A stretch of 64,000 bases of DNA from assembly GCA_000149265.1 (NCBI GenBank), contig CH002886.1:300129-364128 (forward strand). The letters are read 5' to 3'. Position 1 is the stretch's first letter; the number at the start of each line of letters is the position of its first letter. This DNA is from Ciona savignyi. Lineage: Eukaryota; Chordata; Ascidiacea; Phlebobranchia; Cionidae. This document shows, piece by piece, positions 63,050 to 64,000 of the stretch. Position numbers and translations under genes: made by a program. The notes under the pieces were generated by a model. The model worked only from the letters and a program-made list of their open reading frames with translations. It was not told the DNA's origin and did no database searches.

Positions 63050-64000
63050 GGTGGGGTCAAGATTTGATGAGAAATGTCAAACTTGGTTGGGAGTTGTTGG
63101 GAGGGGTCAAGTTTTGTTGGGAGGGGTCAAACGTGGTTGGGAGGGTCAAACTTGGTTTGGAGGGCACAAACTTGGTTTGGAGGGGTCAAACTTGGTTTGG
63201 AGGGGTCAAACTTGGTTGGGAGGGGTCAAACTTGGTTGGGAGGGGTCAAACTTGGTTGGGAGGGGTCAAACTTGGTTGGGAGGGGTCAAACTTGGTTGGG
63301 AGGGGTCAAACTTGGTTTGGAGGGGTCAAACTTGGTTGGGAGGGGTCAAACTTGGTTGGGAGGGGTCAAACTTGGTTGGGAGGGGTCAAACTTGGTTTGG
63401 AGGGGTCAAACTTGGTTTGGAGGGGTCAAACTTGATTGGGAGGGGTCAAACTTGGTTTGGAGGGGTCAAACTTGGTTTGGAGGGGTCAAACTTGGTTGGG
63501 AGGGGTCAACCTTGGTTGGGAGGGGTCAAACTTGGTTGGGAGGGGTCAAACTTGGTTTGGAGGGGTCAAACTTGGTTTGGAGGGGTCAAACTTGGTTGGG
63601 AGGGGTCAAACTTAGTTTGGAGGGGTCAAACTTGGTTTGGAGGGGTCAAACTTGATTGGGAGGGGTCAAACTTGGTTTGGAGGGGTCAAACTTGATTGGG
63701 AGGGGTCAAACTTGGTTGGGAGGGGTAAAATTTGGTTTGGAGGGGTCAAACTTGATTGGGAGGGATAACACTTGGTTGGGAGGGGTCAAACTTGGTTGGA
63801 AGGGGTCAAACTTGGTTGGGAGGGGTAAAATTTGGTTGGGAGGGGTCAAACTTGGTTGGGAGGGGTCAAACTTGATTGGGAGGGGTCAAACTTGGTTTGG
63901 AGGGGTCAAACTTGGTTTGGAGGGGTCAAACTTGGTTGGGAGGTGTCAAACTTGGTTTGGAGGGGTCAAAGTTGGTTTGGAGGGGTCAAACTTGGTTGGG
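63050..64000. repeat. 20-bp minisatellite, runs off the window
   Basis: About 47 head-to-tail units of a 20-base repeat, GGGGTCAAACTTGGTTGGGA. The first few units (63,050-63,130) are degenerate and the rest are regular to the window end. Three main variants differ in the last part of the unit: GGTTGGGA, GGTTTGGA and GATTGGGA, interspersed. On the minus strand the array lies in the intron directly upstream of the last C2CD5 coding exon. It leaves all three plus-strand frames open, so the long frames seen here are artefacts. Confidence 0.97.

Noticed and set aside
63051..63695. Three overlapping open frames of 123-214 residues with repeating SNLVWRGQTWLGGVKLGWEG-type units
   Set aside because: They arise because the 20-base minisatellite has no stop in any plus-strand frame. 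No start context or splice evidence; not protein genes.
1..64000. CRISPR arrays, bacterial operons, insertion sequences or phage genes
   Set aside because: Spliced genes with animal transcription factors and myosin light chains show the window is a metazoan nuclear genome; the repeats are SINE, hAT and minisatellite types.

Overview
The window looks like a chordate genome, most probably a solitary tunicate of the genus Ciona. The DNA is AT-rich, genes are small with short introns, several CDS sit close behind TATA boxes, and the protein set fits: tinman-type NK4, two FoxI factors, and a tandem set of muscle myosin regulatory light chains (MRLC). Species cannot be fixed from the sequence alone. 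All exon models below were read by eye from splice sites and reading frame and have no transcript support.

Layout: 1-10,935 has no gene I can support. 10,936-19,498 (minus strand) holds two tandem FoxI genes with an intron at the same codon of the forkhead domain. 20,773-43,642 (minus strand) is a tandem array of five MRLC genes. Copy 1 (20.8-23.6 kb) is divergent and carries two alternative versions of its fourth coding exon. Copies 2-5 (25.1-26.5, 30.1-31.3, 34.2-35.3, 42.1-43.5 kb) are almost identical in protein and share a seven-exon structure whose first coding exon is only the ATG. A partial C-type-lectin-like gene (37.5-38.5 kb) and a 100-N assembly gap lie between copies 4 and 5. At 45.9-47.8 kb two unrecognised minus-strand genes lie so close together that they could be an operon. 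52,674-57,461 (plus strand) is the NK4/Nkx2-5-type homeobox gene in two coding exons. 62,351-63,028 (minus strand) is the last coding exon of a C2CD5 orthologue, and the intron upstream of it is filled by a 20-bp minisatellite that runs off the window.

Mobile DNA: two short non-autonomous hAT elements with 8-bp target duplications (one inside an intron of MRLC copy 5) and two families of tRNA-derived SINE-like repeats, scattered between the genes.

Functional theme: NK4 (heart and pharyngeal muscle lineage factor) and a muscle light-chain cluster share this stretch, with ectodermal-type FoxI regulators beside them. Any regulatory link between them is inference only. The best candidate for something undescribed is the duplicated fourth exon of MRLC copy 1, which by length and phase should be spliced as mutually exclusive alternatives.
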